Assembly: GCA_036375165.1 (NCBI GenBank)
Contig: DASUSI010000083.1
Span: 1-64,000 of the forward strand
Direction: 5' to 3'
DNA from: WHSM01 sp036375165
GTDB taxonomy: Bacteria; Actinomycetota; Actinomycetes; Mycobacteriales; Micromonosporaceae
DNA: 64,000 bases
Shown one piece after another: positions 15,621 through 24,626 of the stretch (the first letter of the stretch is position 1; every line of letters begins with the position of its first letter). Position numbers and translations under genes: made by a program. The notes under the pieces were generated by a model, which saw only the letters and a list, made by a program, of their open reading frames with translations, did not search any database and was not told the DNA's origin.

Positions 15621-16607
15621 GTGGTCGATGTCCCGGAGCGGTTCGGCGAGGGTCACCGGATGCTGGTGACCGGGGGTGCCGGTTTTGTCGGATCGCACCT
15701 GGTGGACGCGTTGATCGGGCGCGGCTGCGACGTCGTCGCGGTCGACAACCTGAGCTCGGGTTGGAAGGACAACCTGCTCCACCTCGTCGACCACCCGCGG
15801 TTCACCCTGGTGGAGGGAGACGTCGCGGCGGGCCTCCCGGAGGACCTGGAGATGGCACGGCGGTTCGACGCGGTACTCCATTTCGCCTGCCCGGCCAGTC
15901 CGGTCGATTTCGAGCGGCTGCCGGTCGAGATCCTGAAGGTGGACTCGCTTGGCACCTTCCACTGCCTGGACCGGGCACTGGCGGATGGGGCACGGTTCCT
16001 GCTCGCGTCCACCTCCGAGGTGTACGGGGACCCTCAGGTACATCCGCAGCCGGAGTCCTACCGCGGCAACGTGAATCCGATCGGGCCGCGTAGTGCGTAC
16101 GACGAGGCGAAGCGGTTCAGCGAGGCCGCCACCATGGCGTATCGGCGACGGTACGGCCTGGACACCGGAATTGTCCGGATCTTCAACACGTACGGCCCCA
16201 GGATGCGCCCCGACGACGGGCGGGCGGTCCCGACGTTCATCTGTCAGGCGTTGCGGGGTCAACCGCTCACCGTCACCGGGGACGGCTCGCAGACCCGGTC
16301 CATCTGCTACATCGACGACCTGGTACGGGGCGTCCTCGCGGTCCTGGACTCCGACCTCGACCAGCCCGTGAACTGCGGTACGGAGCACGAGCTGTCGATG
16401 CGGGAGTTGGCGGAGACCATCGTGCGGCTCGCCGGCTCGGCCTCGGAGATCACGTACGTGGCACGCCCGGCGGACGATCCGAACCTGCGCCGTCCGGACC
16501 TGACCCTGGCCCGTACCGTGCTGGGCTTTCAACCGTCGGTGACGCCGGAGGAAGGACTCCGACGCACCATCGACCACTTCGCCCGACATCTGGGCATCGG
16601 CAACTAG
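15621..16607 (+). CDS. NAD-dependent epimerase/dehydratase, UDP-glucuronate decarboxylase-like
   Basis: A 328-residue extended SDR enzyme. The Rossmann motif is GGAGFVGSHLVD. The substrate region CPASPVDFERLPVEILKVDS, then STSEVYGDPQVHPQPESY, NVNPIGPRSAYDEAKR (catalytic YxxxK) and RIFNTYGPRM closely follow UDP-glucuronate decarboxylase (UDP-xylose synthase). It probably makes UDP-xylose or a related nucleotide sugar for the surrounding glycan genes. Start alternatives are TTG 15615, GTG 15621 and ATG 15660; the last has GAGGG upstream. I chose 15621 because of the -10 hexamer spacing; the domain is complete with any of them. Confidence 0.85.
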   Translation: MVDVPERFGEGHRMLVTGGAGFVGSHLVDALIGRGCDVVAVDNLSSGWKDNLLHLVDHPRFTLVEGDVAAGLPEDLEMARRFDAVLHFACPASPVDFERLPVEILKVDSLGTFHCLDRALADGARFLLASTSEVYGDPQVHPQPESYRGNVNPIGPRSAYDEAKRFSEAATMAYRRRYGLDTGIVRIFNTYGPRMRPDDGRAVPTFICQALRGQPLTVTGDGSQTRSICYIDDLVRGVLAVLDSDLDQPVNCGTEHELSMRELAETIVRLAGSASEITYVARPADDPNLRRPDLTLARTVLGFQPSVTPEEGLRRTIDHFARHLGIGN

Positions 16608-16699
16608 CCGGACTGGCCGGGATCCACTCGCCCGCGGCCGATTTTCGGACACGCCGGGATCAACGGCCCCGGCTCGTCGGGTTTCTCGACCGGGCTCTC

Positions 16700-16705
16700 T
16701 ACCCT
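16700..16705 (+). promoter_or_regulatory. -10 hexamer of leaderless first LCP gene
   Basis: TACCCT ends 6 nt before ATG 16712, with no Shine-Dalgarno between. Confidence 0.4.
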
Positions 16706-16711
16706 GGGGGC

Positions 16712-17899
16712 ATGTCGACACGTCCCCCCCTCCCTGGTAGGGCAATCCTGGGCCGGACCACCCCGGCCTCAGGCGGTTACGGCACCGATTACTACGGTCA
16801 CCGGTCTGGTAGCCACGGCGGTGGGTACAGCGGTGGTTACGGCGGCGGGGGCGGCGACTACGACGACGACGGCTATGGCCGACGCGGCAGGGTCCGTCCC
16901 CGCTGGGGCCGGATCTTCCTGGTACTGCTCGGCGTGGTCGTGGTGCTCGCCTTGGTGGCCGGGCTTGGGGCGTGGGCGTACGTCTCCTCGCTCAACGACG
17001 ACATGCGCCGGACGGACGCGTTCGCGGGTCTGGACGGACATCGGGCACCGAAGGCGGTGGCCGGGCCGCTGAACATCCTGCTGCTCGGCTCGGACTCCCG
17101 GGACCCGGACGCGAAGCAGGACAGCGGCAAGTGGCGTACCGACACGATCATCCTGCTGCACGTGCCGTCAACCCACGACAAGGCGTACCTGATCTCGCTG
17201 CCTCGTGATCTCTGGGTACAGGTGCCGGAGAGCCCGGACGGTAAGCACGGCGGGGTGCGGGCGAAGCTGAACGCGGCGTACGCCTGGGGTGGACCTCCGC
17301 TGATGGTGCAGACCGTGGAGAACTTCACGGGGGTCCACATCGACCACGTGGCGATCGTCGATTTTTTTGGTTTCAAGCAGGTGGTCGACGCGGTGGGCGG
17401 GGTCCGGTTGTGCCCGGAGATGCCGCCGGGGCAGGACAGCTTCAAGTCGATCCACAAGCCGTTCCGCACCTTCAAGAAGGGCTGCCAGATGATGAGCGGC
17501 AAGGTGGCCCTGGACTACATCCGGCAGCGCAAGCAGTTCCCGACCGGCGACTTCGCCCGGATGAAGCACCAGCAGGACTTCCTCAAGGCGCTGATGGACA
17601 AGGCCACCTCTAACGAGGTGTTCACCGACCCCGCCGCGATGAACGCATTCCTGCGGTCGGTGACCAAGGCGGTGATCGTGGATGACGATTTCTCGTTGCT
17701 CGACATGGCGATCCAGTTCCGCAAACTGCGCAGCAAGGATTTGATCTTCATGACCAGCCCACACCGGGGCACCGGCATGATCGACGGCCAGAGCGTGATC
17801 GTCTCCGACAAGGAGAAGGCGGCGTCGCTGTATGAGGCTGTCGCCAACGATCAGGTCGCGGAGTGGGTGAAGCAGAACCCGCCGAAGAAGAACCGGTGA
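16712..17899 (+). CDS. LytR-CpsA-Psr (LCP) family protein 1
   Basis: A 395-residue membrane-anchored LCP protein. The cytoplasmic N-terminus of about 60 residues is rich in Gly, Tyr and Ser (SGGYGTDYYGHRSGSHGG). One membrane helix follows near 65-92, then an extracellular LCP catalytic domain. It contains NILLLGSDSRDP, the WRTDTIILLHVP strand, LISLPRDLWVQVP with the conserved Arg-Asp, KLNAAYAWGG and CQMMSGKVALDYIRQRKQ. LCP enzymes transfer polyprenyl-linked glycopolymers to peptidoglycan. It is first of three tandem paralogues after the nucleotide-sugar gene, consistent with attachment of the polymer made upstream. Confidence 0.9.
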   Translation: MSTRPPLPGRAILGRTTPASGGYGTDYYGHRSGSHGGGYSGGYGGGGGDYDDDGYGRRGRVRPRWGRIFLVLLGVVVVLALVAGLGAWAYVSSLNDDMRRTDAFAGLDGHRAPKAVAGPLNILLLGSDSRDPDAKQDSGKWRTDTIILLHVPSTHDKAYLISLPRDLWVQVPESPDGKHGGVRAKLNAAYAWGGPPLMVQTVENFTGVHIDHVAIVDFFGFKQVVDAVGGVRLCPEMPPGQDSFKSIHKPFRTFKKGCQMMSGKVALDYIRQRKQFPTGDFARMKHQQDFLKALMDKATSNEVFTDPAAMNAFLRSVTKAVIVDDDFSLLDMAIQFRKLRSKDLIFMTSPHRGTGMIDGQSVIVSDKEKAASLYEAVANDQVAEWVKQNPPKKNR

Positions 17900-18046
17900 T
17901 TGTTGCTTCGGTCACGTGCCTGTGCGGTGACGGATTGCCTCTGGGCGACGCTTCATAGTTACGGTGACCTGAGTGGGTGTCGTACAACCGGCCGGGAACC
18001 GTACAGTGTTCGCAGCCGTTGACCGGATTGCGATTGCGAGGCTCGA

Positions 18047-19123
18047 TTGGGCGGCAGACACCGACCGTATGAAGGTGCCCCCCGAAGTCCCTGGTGGGCA
18101 CTCCTTCTTGTGGTCTTCGGCGCCATCATGATGCTGGGTTCGGGCGGTGTCCTGGTCGGCGGCACGCTGCTGATCGGCAACCTGTCGAGCAACGTGGAGA
18201 CCGGCAACCTGCTCGGTGACGCCAAGGCCCCCGAGGAGGCCCGCGCCGCCCTGGAGGGGCCGATCAACATGCTGCTGCTCGGCACGGACCGCCGGAAGGG
18301 TTGGTCCGCCTGGCAGAGCGACACCATCATCATGGTCCATATCCCCAAGGAGCACGACCGCGGGTACCTGATCTCCTTCCAGCGGGACACGCTGGTGGAC
18401 ATCCCCGCCCACCGGGACGCCGGGTTTCGGGGCGGGCGGGACAAGCTGAATGCCGCGTTCTCGTACGGCGGCCGGCGGTCGAACGGCAAGTTCAGCGTTG
18501 CCGGTGGATTCCAGTTGATGGCCAAGACCATCAAGAAGATGAGTGGGCTGTCCATGAACACCGGCGCGGTGATCGACTTTCAGGGGTTCCTGAAGACGGT
18601 CGAGGTGCTCGGCGGCGTGAGGATGTGTGTCGAGGCCCCGGTGGGCAAACAGACTTTCAGGTCGATCCACAAGCCGTTCCGCACCTTCAAGAAGGGCTGC
18701 CAGCACCTCAGTCCCGCGGAAGCCCTGGACTATTCCCGGCAGCGGTACCAGTTCGACGAGGAGCCCGGCGGAGGCGACTTCGCCCGGATGCGACACCAGC
18801 AACAGTTGATCAAGGCGATCCTGAAGCAGGCGCTCAGCAAGGGCTTTGATGACCCGACAAAAATCCCTTCACTGATCAAGGCCGCGGGCAAGTCGCTGCT
18901 GCTCGATCAGAGCATCCCTCTGGACGAGATGGCATGGGCGCTGCGCGGTATCAGTCCGGACAACCTGACCGCCCTCAAGGTGCCGGTCCACGCCTACAAC
19001 GAGAACGCGATCTCGTACCAGAAGCTCACCGACGGCAAGGCGGACACCCTGTTCCAGGCGATCAAGGAAGAGAAGCTCGACGGTTGGATTCTGCGTAACC
19101 CCGAGTTCGTCAACCCGATGTAA
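18047..19123 (+). CDS. LytR-CpsA-Psr (LCP) family protein 2
   Basis: A 358-residue LCP paralogue. A short basic cytoplasmic segment precedes one membrane helix (about residues 15-45). The LCP domain shows NMLLLGTDRRKG, WQSDTIIMVHIP, LISFQRDTLVDIP, KLNAAFSYGG and CQHLSPAEALDYSRQRYQF. The start is taken as TTG 18047 with GCGAGG upstream; no better in-frame start precedes the helix. Its sequence is closer to the third LCP than to the first, which suggests local duplication. It should catalyse the same type of glycopolymer transfer, perhaps with a different acceptor or polymer. Confidence 0.85.
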   Translation: MGGRHRPYEGAPRSPWWALLLVVFGAIMMLGSGGVLVGGTLLIGNLSSNVETGNLLGDAKAPEEARAALEGPINMLLLGTDRRKGWSAWQSDTIIMVHIPKEHDRGYLISFQRDTLVDIPAHRDAGFRGGRDKLNAAFSYGGRRSNGKFSVAGGFQLMAKTIKKMSGLSMNTGAVIDFQGFLKTVEVLGGVRMCVEAPVGKQTFRSIHKPFRTFKKGCQHLSPAEALDYSRQRYQFDEEPGGGDFARMRHQQQLIKAILKQALSKGFDDPTKIPSLIKAAGKSLLLDQSIPLDEMAWALRGISPDNLTALKVPVHAYNENAISYQKLTDGKADTLFQAIKEEKLDGWILRNPEFVNPM

Positions 19124-19220
19124 CCGTAAGATCCAGTCGCTGCCCGATCACCACGCCCTTAAAGTGGAATGTAACGCGCAGTAATGGCGATGGTCGCCGT
19201 GTGCTGCGCTGGAGGGATCT

Positions 19221-20276
19221 GTGGCGCGCGGCAGCGTACGCCGCGGCACCCGGCCACGAGGCCCTTGGTGGGCCTGGGTCTGCGTGGTGGTCGGCACCGT
19301 GCTGACCGTCGCGTCGGGCGGGGCCCTGACTGGCTTCAACGTCCTGGCGGACCGGTACACCAGTGGCATCGCCAAGGATGACCTGCTGGGTGACGCGGGT
19401 AGGGACGGAGGCGTTGGGGCGACCCTGTCGGGCACGCTCAACATCCTGCTCGTCGGTTCCGACTACCGGAAGAACCGCAAGCTGAAGGGCACGCTGTGGC
19501 GTGCCGACACCGTGATGGTGCTGCACGTGCCACGTGACCATGATCAGGCGTATTTGATCTCGTTTCCTCGTGACACTCTGGTCGACATACCGGCTTCCAA
19601 GGATGGTCGCTGGAAGGGTGGCGAAGACAAGATCAACGCCGCTTTCATGCACGGGGGGAACGGCGCGGGCGGCTACCGGTTGCTCGCCAGAACCCTCTCG
19701 GACCTGATGGAGGTACGGTTCGACAGCGGTGCCGTGGTCGATTTCTACGGCTTCGTCAAGGTCGTGCAGGCACTGGGCGGTGTCGACCTCTGCATTGAGA
19801 CCCCGAAAGGAAAGCAGAAACTCCGGTCGATCCACCCGCCGTACCGGGTCTTTGAGAAAGGTTGCCGACACTACGACGGCCACGCCGCCTTGGACTATGT
19901 ACGGCAGCGCAAGCAGTTCAGGGACGGCGACTTCGCACGGATGCGTCACCAGCAGGAGTTCCTCAAGGCGCTGCTGCGGCAGGCCCGGGAACAGGGCCTG
20001 CACCGGGACCTGGGCAGGCTGGACCGGGTGATCCGGGCCGCCGGCTCGTCACTGACCATCGACAACCGGCTACCAGTGGCCGACCTTGCCTTCACTCTAC
20101 GTAATATCCGTCCAGAGAATCTGACAGCGATCCAGGTCCCGGTTGAGGGGCGCAACGAGGGAACCTGGTACGCCGAACTGGTCCGTCCGGCTCCCAGCCT
20201 CTTCCAGGCGGTTCGGGACGAGACGGTGGCCGTCTGGGCCACCCGACATCCCACGTACGTCAATCAGCTGACGTGA
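19221..20276 (+). CDS. LytR-CpsA-Psr (LCP) family protein 3
   Basis: A 351-residue LCP paralogue with a basic N-terminus (RGSVRRGTRPRGPWW), a membrane helix near 15-37 and the LCP domain. Visible motifs are NILLVGSDYRKN, LWRADTVMVLHVP, LISFPRDTLVDIP, KINAAFMHGG and CRHYDGHAALDYVRQRKQF. GTG 19221 follows GGAGGG closely. The domain has the catalytic Arg-Asp pattern, so it should be active. It ends 50 bp before the rhodanese gene. The three LCP genes together span 3.6 kb. Confidence 0.88.
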   Translation: MARGSVRRGTRPRGPWWAWVCVVVGTVLTVASGGALTGFNVLADRYTSGIAKDDLLGDAGRDGGVGATLSGTLNILLVGSDYRKNRKLKGTLWRADTVMVLHVPRDHDQAYLISFPRDTLVDIPASKDGRWKGGEDKINAAFMHGGNGAGGYRLLARTLSDLMEVRFDSGAVVDFYGFVKVVQALGGVDLCIETPKGKQKLRSIHPPYRVFEKGCRHYDGHAALDYVRQRKQFRDGDFARMRHQQEFLKALLRQAREQGLHRDLGRLDRVIRAAGSSLTIDNRLPVADLAFTLRNIRPENLTAIQVPVEGRNEGTWYAELVRPAPSLFQAVRDETVAVWATRHPTYVNQLT

Positions 20277-20326
20277 GGATCGTTCCGGTAGGGTCTGTGC
20301 GAGATTTCGTCTCAAGGAGCGATCTG

Positions 20327-20659
20327 ATGCAGCCGTCCGTACCCAGCGTGACCGTCGATCAGGTGCCCCCCGAGGCGTTCCTGCTCGACGTACGAGAGCC
20401 GGATGAGTGGACGGCCGGTCACGCGCCGGGTGCGTACCACCTGCCGATGCAACAAGTACCGGCCCGGATGGCAGAGGTTCCCATGGACGGTGAGGTTCTG
20501 GTGGTGTGCCGGATGGGTGGGCGCTCCGCTCAGGTGGTGGAGTTTCTGCGGGCCAACGGCTGGGACAACGTGATCAACCTGGACGGTGGGATGCGCGCCT
20601 GGGCGGCTGCGGGTCGTCCGCTGGAAGCCGAGAACGGCACGCCCCCGGAGGTCATCTAG
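20327..20659 (+). CDS. Rhodanese-like domain protein
   Basis: A 110-residue single rhodanese domain. Family marks are FLLDVREPDEWTAGHAPGAYHLPM at residues 15-38 and the active-site loop VVCRMGGRSAQV, with Cys near residue 63. It probably carries persulfide sulfur in the cytoplasm. ATG 20327 has AAGGAG at 20314-20319, a 7-nt spacing, which settles the start. The gap of about 120 bp to the next gene holds nothing I can assign. Confidence 0.9.
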   Translation: MQPSVPSVTVDQVPPEAFLLDVREPDEWTAGHAPGAYHLPMQQVPARMAEVPMDGEVLVVCRMGGRSAQVVEFLRANGWDNVINLDGGMRAWAAAGRPLEAENGTPPEVI

Positions 20660-20778
20660 GGGACCTACGGCTGGCGTGCCGGCCCCAAATGCCCCACTGG
20701 AAGGCTGCGCTCCGGGCGTTGGGACGGTACGGTCGGTTTGAGCCATTTCACAGGCCCTGACGGAGGCAGGAGGTGTCG

Positions 20779-21261
20779 GTGCGGCCGGCACGGGGTGACC
20801 GGGTTGGGGACAGCCCGCAACCGCGCTTCTTCATACCCAGCACCGCTGGATCCGTCCAGCGGCAGCTCACAGTGCCGCACCATGCGAGCAGTGCAGGCCT
20901 GGTACGCCGCCAGCTGACCACCGATCTCTGTGCTCAGACCTGCGGGCTGAACACCGACTTCGTCGCTGATGCCGCCGCCGTGGCGACCGAACTCGTGGGC
21001 AACGCGGTGCGGCATGCCGCACCGCTCCCCGGCGGCGTGATCACGGTCGAGTGGCACGGATATTCCGACGGCGCGGAGATCCGGGTGACCGACGGCGGCT
21101 CGGCGCAGGTTCCGGTGATGCGGGTGGTCACCCCCGAGGCGGTGGGCGGGCGGGGGTTGGCGATCGTCGCGACCCTGGCCACCCGATGGGGTGTCGCACC
21201 GGTCGAGCGGGGCCGGTGCGTGTGGGCCTGGCTCGGAGCGGCGTCACAGGTCGCGTCCTGA
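20779..21261 (+). CDS. Anti-sigma-factor-type ATP-binding protein (HATPase_c_2)
   Basis: A 160-residue protein of the RsbW/SpoIIAB-like GHKL ATPase group. The N box is VATELVGNAVRHA near 70-82 and the G boxes are IRVTDGGS and GGRGLAIV. The first 40 residues are not conserved. Such proteins either bind and inhibit a sigma factor or act as kinases of anti-anti-sigma proteins. An in-frame GTG lies two codons upstream, but GTG 20779 has AGGAGG 5 nt before it and was chosen. No sigma factor or antagonist gene lies beside it, so its partner is encoded elsewhere. Confidence 0.82.
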   Translation: MRPARGDRVGDSPQPRFFIPSTAGSVQRQLTVPHHASSAGLVRRQLTTDLCAQTCGLNTDFVADAAAVATELVGNAVRHAAPLPGGVITVEWHGYSDGAEIRVTDGGSAQVPVMRVVTPEAVGGRGLAIVATLATRWGVAPVERGRCVWAWLGAASQVAS

Positions 21262-21353
21262 CGGAGTCGCCGGCACGGGGTCGTCAACAGAGTCACCGGA
21301 CGGCGTGCGTAACGGATCCGCGGTGCCGACACCCTGCCCGGCATCCGGTCGCA

Positions 21354-21359
21354 TAGGCT
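21354..21359 (+). promoter_or_regulatory. -10 hexamer of leaderless DUF5926 gene
   Basis: TAGGCT ends 8 nt before GTG 21368. Confidence 0.4.
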
Positions 21360-21367
21360 GTTTCGCC

Positions 21368-22288
21368 GTGAGCAAGCGTCGACGCCGGGCCGTACGGCCC
21401 GAGAATCCGGCCGCCCCCGGTCAGCGCACCGCGACGTCGCGGCGTGTCAAGAAGCAGAAGGTACGGGACGTCTTCGTGGCCCGGCCGTTCCAAGGCCTGG
21501 CCGACGAGGTCGAATGGATCGCGATGCGGGAGCTGGTCCCCTCGGCCACCGCCCCACTGCGACTCGCCCCGGAGTACGCCGAGCGGGCCGCCGGCCGCGA
21601 GGTGGTGCTGGCGACCGTACTACCGCTGGCCTGGCCAGCGATGACGAGGACCGACGGGCGGGTGTTCCTGGGCCTGCAACGGCAGTTCAGTTCCGGGGAC
21701 GTCAGCCGGGACCTCGCCGCCGCTCTGCTCTCCGCCCTGGACACCGAGCCCGGTGGCACGGTGGACGTGCCGCCGTTGCCGGGACCGGGACCCCGGCTGC
21801 AGGACGTGCTCGCCGACGGCGGCCTGGACGTCACACTCCACCAGGGCTTCGACTTCTGGATCGAGGACGGCGCCGACTCCGACCCCAACGTGCGGGCGAG
21901 CCTGGAGCGGGCCAACGAGTCGATCCAGCCGACGGTGCGACTGAAGGCCGCGCCAGCGGCGTACTGGTGCCAGGTTCTGGACCGGGCGCATGTCCGCTGG
22001 GTCCTGCCCGAAGACGAGGACACCGCGCTCAACGCGCTGGCACGGCTCGCCCCGGCCGGGTCGCTGAGCCTCGGCGAGGGCACCAAGTTTGCCGGGATGT
22101 TCCGCGCGCACGGACTGCTGGTGCCGGTCTGGGATCTGCCCCGGGACGCCGAAGCTGCCAGCTGGGAAGAGCCGTTCTCCGAATTCGGGAAGCGGTACGC
22201 CGAGGCGCTCGCCGTTGCCGAGCCGCTGTCACCCGACCAGCGCCGGGCCCGTCAGGGCCTACTCGGTCGCCAGCTCACCCTCCGGTAG
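21368..22288 (+). CDS. DUF5926 family protein
   Basis: A 306-residue soluble protein of an actinobacterial family with no known function. It begins with a very basic stretch (SKRRRRAVRPEN, then TSRRVKKQKVRDVF) that could bind nucleic acid. The conserved body starts at FVARPFQGLADEVEWIAMRELVPSATAPL and includes FDFWIEDG. The C-terminus (LPRDAEAASWEEPFSEFGKRY) is conserved in the family as I recall it. The GTG start and -10 spacing suggest a leaderless transcript. Its stop is 7 bp from the convergent arginine deiminase stop. Confidence 0.75.
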   Translation: MSKRRRRAVRPENPAAPGQRTATSRRVKKQKVRDVFVARPFQGLADEVEWIAMRELVPSATAPLRLAPEYAERAAGREVVLATVLPLAWPAMTRTDGRVFLGLQRQFSSGDVSRDLAAALLSALDTEPGGTVDVPPLPGPGPRLQDVLADGGLDVTLHQGFDFWIEDGADSDPNVRASLERANESIQPTVRLKAAPAAYWCQVLDRAHVRWVLPEDEDTALNALARLAPAGSLSLGEGTKFAGMFRAHGLLVPVWDLPRDAEAASWEEPFSEFGKRYAEALAVAEPLSPDQRRARQGLLGRQLTLR

Positions 22289-22295
22289 CCCGGGG

Positions 22296-23513
22296 TCAGA
22301 TCGGGTCCCGGACGATCGGGCAGGACATGCACCGGGGCCCGCCCCGGCCCGAGCCGAGTTCGGATCCCGGGATCCGGATCACCTCGATGCCGGCATCCTC
22401 CAGCCGGGCATTGGTTTCGGTGTTCCGTTCGTACGCGACACACACCCGGGGGGCGATGGCGAGGGTGTTGTTGCCGTCGTCCCACTGTTCCCGTTCCGCG
22501 GTGACCGGGTCCAGCCCGGTGTCGATGATCCGCAGGGTGTCGATGCCCATGGCCTTGGCGGCGGCCGTCAGGAACGGTTCCGGTCCGCTCACCATCGGCT
22601 CACCGTCCTGCCCCGGACTCAGCGTGTACGCCGCCAGCGAGTCGGCGACGACCGGGTACATCACCACCGAGTCAACGTCGACCATGGTGCAGACCGTGTC
22701 CAGGTGCATCGTCGCCCGCTCCTGGGCGATCGGCACCACCAGTACGGTGTGGGCCAGTCCGGCCGCGAAACACCGCCGTGCCAGCCGCTCGGCACCCGAG
22801 GGCATGGTGCGTTCCCCGACACCCACGGCCAGCACTCCCGGTGCCAGCAGCAGGACGTCGCCACCCTCCACGTGTTCCAGCGTGGAGTCGTACAGCAGCC
22901 CGGTGTCCCCGAACCTCGGGTGGTAGCGGTAGACCACGCCGGTGAGCGTGGTCTCCCGATGCCGGGCCGGCATCGCCAGACTGGTCACCGCGGCCTGGTC
23001 GCCTACCCAGGTGGAGGAGTCCCGGGTGAACAGCAGGTTCGGCAGCGGGTCGATCACGAAGTCGTGCCGGTCCATCAGGGCGTACACCAGGCTGTGGCCG
23101 GGCGTCCCGGCCGAGGGGCCGGCGCCGGTGTGCAACTCCTCGTGCGCCAGCCCGGCGATCAGCACGTTGGCCAGGCCATCGGGGTCCAGGTCGTCCAGGT
23201 ATCCGGCCACCCGGTGCCGAAGCGTGTCGCCGAGCCGTACGTCCGACAGCACCGCCCGGGTGGCGTGCTCCCGGGCGGCTGGAAGAGCCAGCGTCTCGGC
23301 CAGCAATGATCCGAGGTACAGGACCTCGACTCCCCGGTCGCGCAACGCCTTGGCGAACGTGTCGTGCTCCTCCCGGGCCCGGTCCACCCAAGGGATCCCG
23401 TCGAACAGCAACGAGTCGTTGTTGCGTGGGGTGAGCCGCTTCAGCTCCGGCCCGGGTCGGTGCAACAGCACCGAACGGAGCCGGCCGACCTCGCTGTCGA
23501 CGAATCCGTTCAT
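22296..23513 (-). CDS. arcA: Arginine deiminase
   Basis: A 405-residue guanidino-group hydrolase converting arginine to citrulline and ammonia. The length fits the family. Visible motifs are the N-terminal LRSVLLHRPGPELKRLTP, LLFTRDSS near 150, the catalytic MHLDTVCTMVD near 265-275 and the C-terminal GRGGPRCMSCPI with the nucleophilic Cys. ATG 23513 is placed 7 nt from TAGGCT, so it is probably leaderless. No ornithine carbamoyltransferase, carbamate kinase or antiporter gene is next to it, so it is not in a classical arc operon. Confidence 0.93.
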   Translation of the reverse strand: MNGFVDSEVGRLRSVLLHRPGPELKRLTPRNNDSLLFDGIPWVDRAREEHDTFAKALRDRGVEVLYLGSLLAETLALPAAREHATRAVLSDVRLGDTLRHRVAGYLDDLDPDGLANVLIAGLAHEELHTGAGPSAGTPGHSLVYALMDRHDFVIDPLPNLLFTRDSSTWVGDQAAVTSLAMPARHRETTLTGVVYRYHPRFGDTGLLYDSTLEHVEGGDVLLLAPGVLAVGVGERTMPSGAERLARRCFAAGLAHTVLVVPIAQERATMHLDTVCTMVDVDSVVMYPVVADSLAAYTLSPGQDGEPMVSGPEPFLTAAAKAMGIDTLRIIDTGLDPVTAEREQWDDGNNTLAIAPRVCVAYERNTETNARLEDAGIEVIRIPGSELGSGRGGPRCMSCPIVRDPI

Positions 23514-23520
23514 GCTCCGG

Positions 23521-23526
23521 AGCCTA
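23521..23526 (-). promoter_or_regulatory. -10 hexamer of leaderless arginine deiminase gene
   Basis: TAGGCT on the minus strand lies exactly 7 nt before ATG 23513. Confidence 0.5.
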
Positions 23527-23677
23527 GCCTGATGGATGTGGCATCCGTCCTGGTTGTCCCAGGTCTGGCACGGTCCGGGTGGTGTGGCGGACACCAGCGG
23601 CACTCCGATCGCGGTGCTTGCGGTCAAGCGGTACCGTCTCGTGTCCGGAGGGGCCATGGAGCGTAACGGGAGGCGCG

Positions 23678-24154
23678 GTGCCGCACGTCGAGCTGTCGCT
23701 CTCCGATGAGGGAGGGTCCGAGGAACCGCGCCGGGAGGGCCCCTGGGCCGGCCGGGTATCCCCGGTACGGCATTGGGCGCGGACGGTTGCCGAAGCTGAC
23801 GATCCCTGCGTGGTGCTCGACGTGGACGGGATGATCGTAGCCAGCTCCCAGTCCTGCCGTGACCTGCTCGGCACCGATGGCCGGCTCGCGCCGGCCGGCT
23901 CGCCGCGGGACTGGTCCGGCCGAGGGCTGCTTGACGTGTTGCGACTGGTCGACCTCACCGCGGCGGGTGGGCCGCTGGCGACGTGGGAGGCTGAACGGAT
24001 CCCACCGTTGCTGGCCTTGGCCACCGGAAATCTGGCCCGGGGACTGATCCGGGTACGACTCGGTGACCTGACCCGTACGGTCGACGTGGTCAGCACGCCG
24101 GTCTCGGACGGTGCGGCGGTCAGCGGATCGCTCAGCTTCTTCCGTCGCATCTGA
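23678..24154 (+). CDS. PAS-domain-like protein
   Basis: A 158-residue soluble protein. Residues about 40-150 look like one PAS domain: ADDPCVVLDVDGMIVASSQSC followed by a variable middle and a C-terminal strand (DVVSTPVSDGAAVSGSLSFF). No kinase, HTH or cyclase domain follows, so it is a stand-alone sensor or a partner protein. GTG 23678 has GGGAGG 4 nt upstream and starts VPHVELSLSDEGG; upstream codons look non-coding. It diverges from arginine deiminase across about 165 bp. Confidence 0.7.
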   Translation: MPHVELSLSDEGGSEEPRREGPWAGRVSPVRHWARTVAEADDPCVVLDVDGMIVASSQSCRDLLGTDGRLAPAGSPRDWSGRGLLDVLRLVDLTAAGGPLATWEAERIPPLLALATGNLARGLIRVRLGDLTRTVDVVSTPVSDGAAVSGSLSFFRRI

Positions 24155-24192
24155 CCAGCGGGTCAGGTTCCCCGCCCGCCCTGTCCGCGGCG

Positions 24193-24198
24193 TAGCCT
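24193..24198 (+). promoter_or_regulatory. -10 hexamer of leaderless ACT-domain gene
   Basis: TAGCCT ends 6 nt before GTG 24205. Confidence 0.45.
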
Positions 24199-24204
24199 TC
24201 GTTC

Positions 24205-24588
24205 GTGCTGGATCTGGACCTGCTCCCGGAGTCGTACGCGATCTGCCGGCTGCCCGCGGGCACCCCGCTGCCCGGCAAGCTGCCCGGCGAGGGCGGTGTT
24301 GTCGCGGTCACCTGGACCGCCGACGAGGTGTCCGTGATCTGCCCGGTGGACCGGGTACCGCCCGAGGCACAGGCCGAAGACCCGTGGCGGTGCCTGCGCG
24401 TCGCCGGCACCCTGCCACTCACCCTCACCGGGATCCTCAACTCGCTCACCGGCCCGCTCGCCGAGGCCCGGGTCAACATCTGCGCTTTCTCCACATACGA
24501 CACCGACTACCTGCTGGTGCCGGAGGTACGGCTGGCCGAGGCGATCGCGGCGCTGACCGCCGCCGGACACCGGATCCGGGGATCGTAG
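24205..24588 (+). CDS. ACT-domain protein
   Basis: A 127-residue protein of the small ACT group (ACT_7-like). The C-terminal half shows an ACT beta-alpha-beta pattern: LPLTLTGILNSLTGPLAEARVNICAFSTYDTDYLLV and then EAIAALTAAGHRI. ACT modules bind amino acids and regulate enzymes. It lies 38 bp upstream of prephenate dehydratase, which carries its own ACT domain, so a link to amino acid sensing is reasonable but not shown. Confidence 0.8.
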   Translation: MLDLDLLPESYAICRLPAGTPLPGKLPGEGGVVAVTWTADEVSVICPVDRVPPEAQAEDPWRCLRVAGTLPLTLTGILNSLTGPLAEARVNICAFSTYDTDYLLVPEVRLAEAIAALTAAGHRIRGS

Positions 24589-24613
24589 CGGCGGCTGGCT
24601 CGATCCCGACGGA

Positions 24614-24619
24614 TAGTCT
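24614..24619 (+). promoter_or_regulatory. -10 hexamer of leaderless prephenate dehydratase gene
   Basis: TAGTCT ends 7 nt before ATG 24627. Confidence 0.5.
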
Positions 24620-24626
24620 GGCGGAC

